Positions 6,309 to 6,457 of a DNA stretch of 6,457 nucleotides are shown one piece after another; the stretch's first letter is position 1; each line of letters opens with the position of its first letter. Below the pieces are notes generated by a model. It did no database searches. It was not told the origin of the DNA and saw nothing but the letters and a program-made list of their open reading frames with translations. The translations under genes were made by a program, and so were the position numbers. This stretch comes from Parafilimonas sp. (GTDB lineage Bacteria > Bacteroidota > Bacteroidia > Chitinophagales > Chitinophagaceae): positions 1 to 6,457 of the forward strand of contig JAHEZC010000158.1 of assembly GCA_023251275.1 (NCBI GenBank). Reading direction: 5' to 3'.

Positions 6309-6457
6309 ATGACAGATATGGATAACCTGAAAGATAATATTAAAGCCCCCCTGCACTGGAAAACTCTCTTACAGAATTTTCTCCAGGGTTTAGTGATCAT
6401 CGCACCGGTGGGCGTCACTATTTATGCGGTGCTTTGGCTTTTTAATACGGTGGATAA
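6309..6457 (+). CDS. N-terminus of a DUF502-family membrane protein (cut by window edge)
   Basis: Divergent from the efflux operon. The frame starts at ATG 6309 and stays open to the window end, giving 49 codons plus two bases. An in-frame TAG at 6297-6299 rules out a longer protein; the ATG at 6318 (fourth codon) is the only close alternative start. After a short hydrophilic leader come HWKTLLQNFLQGLVIIAPVG and then VTIYAVLWLFNTVD. The pattern of a basic/aromatic residue, then FLxGLxxxxPxxxTxxxxxxLFxxxD is the usual opening of DUF502 proteins: a first TM helix with a conserved Pro after the Gly-Leu, ending in Asp. DUF502 proteins are small bacterial membrane proteins of about 200 residues and unknown function. 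The call rests on one TM segment, so it is moderately confident, and functional linkage to efflux is not shown. Confidence 0.68.
   Translation, partial: MTDMDNLKDNIKAPLHWKTLLQNFLQGLVIIAPVGVTIYAVLWLFNTVD

Overview
The window reads as chromosomal DNA of a Bacteroidota member, possibly of the Chitinophagaceae/Sphingobacteriia type, though the family is a guess. Three things suggest this. The starts lack Shine-Dalgarno sequences and are preceded by A-rich stretches. Promoter -7 elements of the TAnnTTTG type flank the regulator gene. The efflux proteins have Bacteroidota hallmarks: a lipoprotein adaptor with a Leu-Ala-Ser-Cys lipobox, an RND pump with an enlarged central loop, and the gene order regulator - outer-membrane channel - adaptor - pump. 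The DNA is moderately AT-rich throughout, with no obvious compositional break.

Almost the whole window is one minus-strand operon for a tripartite RND efflux system. In transcription order it holds a TetR/AcrR-type repressor (6132-5518), a TolC-type outer-membrane channel (5505-4093), a periplasmic HlyD/AcrA-type adaptor lipoprotein (4064-2898), and an AcrB-type inner-membrane pump (2803 to the window edge, C-terminus missing). The gaps are 12, 28 and 94 bases. The 94-base gap contains a possible 10-codon mini-ORF but no visible terminator. The pump carries the Asp-Asp proton-relay pair of the hydrophobe/amphiphile (drug, detergent, bile-type) RND class, not the heavy-metal class. The likely job is export of a hydrophobic or amphiphilic toxicant across both membranes, but the sequence does not show the substrate.

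The 176-base region 6133-6308 is divergent. It separates the operon from a plus-strand gene (6309 to the window edge) whose first 49 codons look like the start of a DUF502-family membrane protein. It contains a 28-bp imperfect palindrome (arms GGAAACT/AGTTTCC). On the operon strand this lies directly upstream of a perfect TAnnTTTG box, where a repressor operator would be expected. The simplest model is autoregulation: the TetR protein binds the palindrome and shuts off its own gene and the efflux genes behind it, and a ligand relieves this.

No RNA genes, insertion sequences, CRISPR arrays or transfer signatures were seen. This is a well-formed, largely conventional efflux locus. I did not find an evidently new system. 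The points most worth checking are the operator/promoter architecture, the hydrophobic hairpin inserted in the pump, and the coiled-coil leader of the adaptor.
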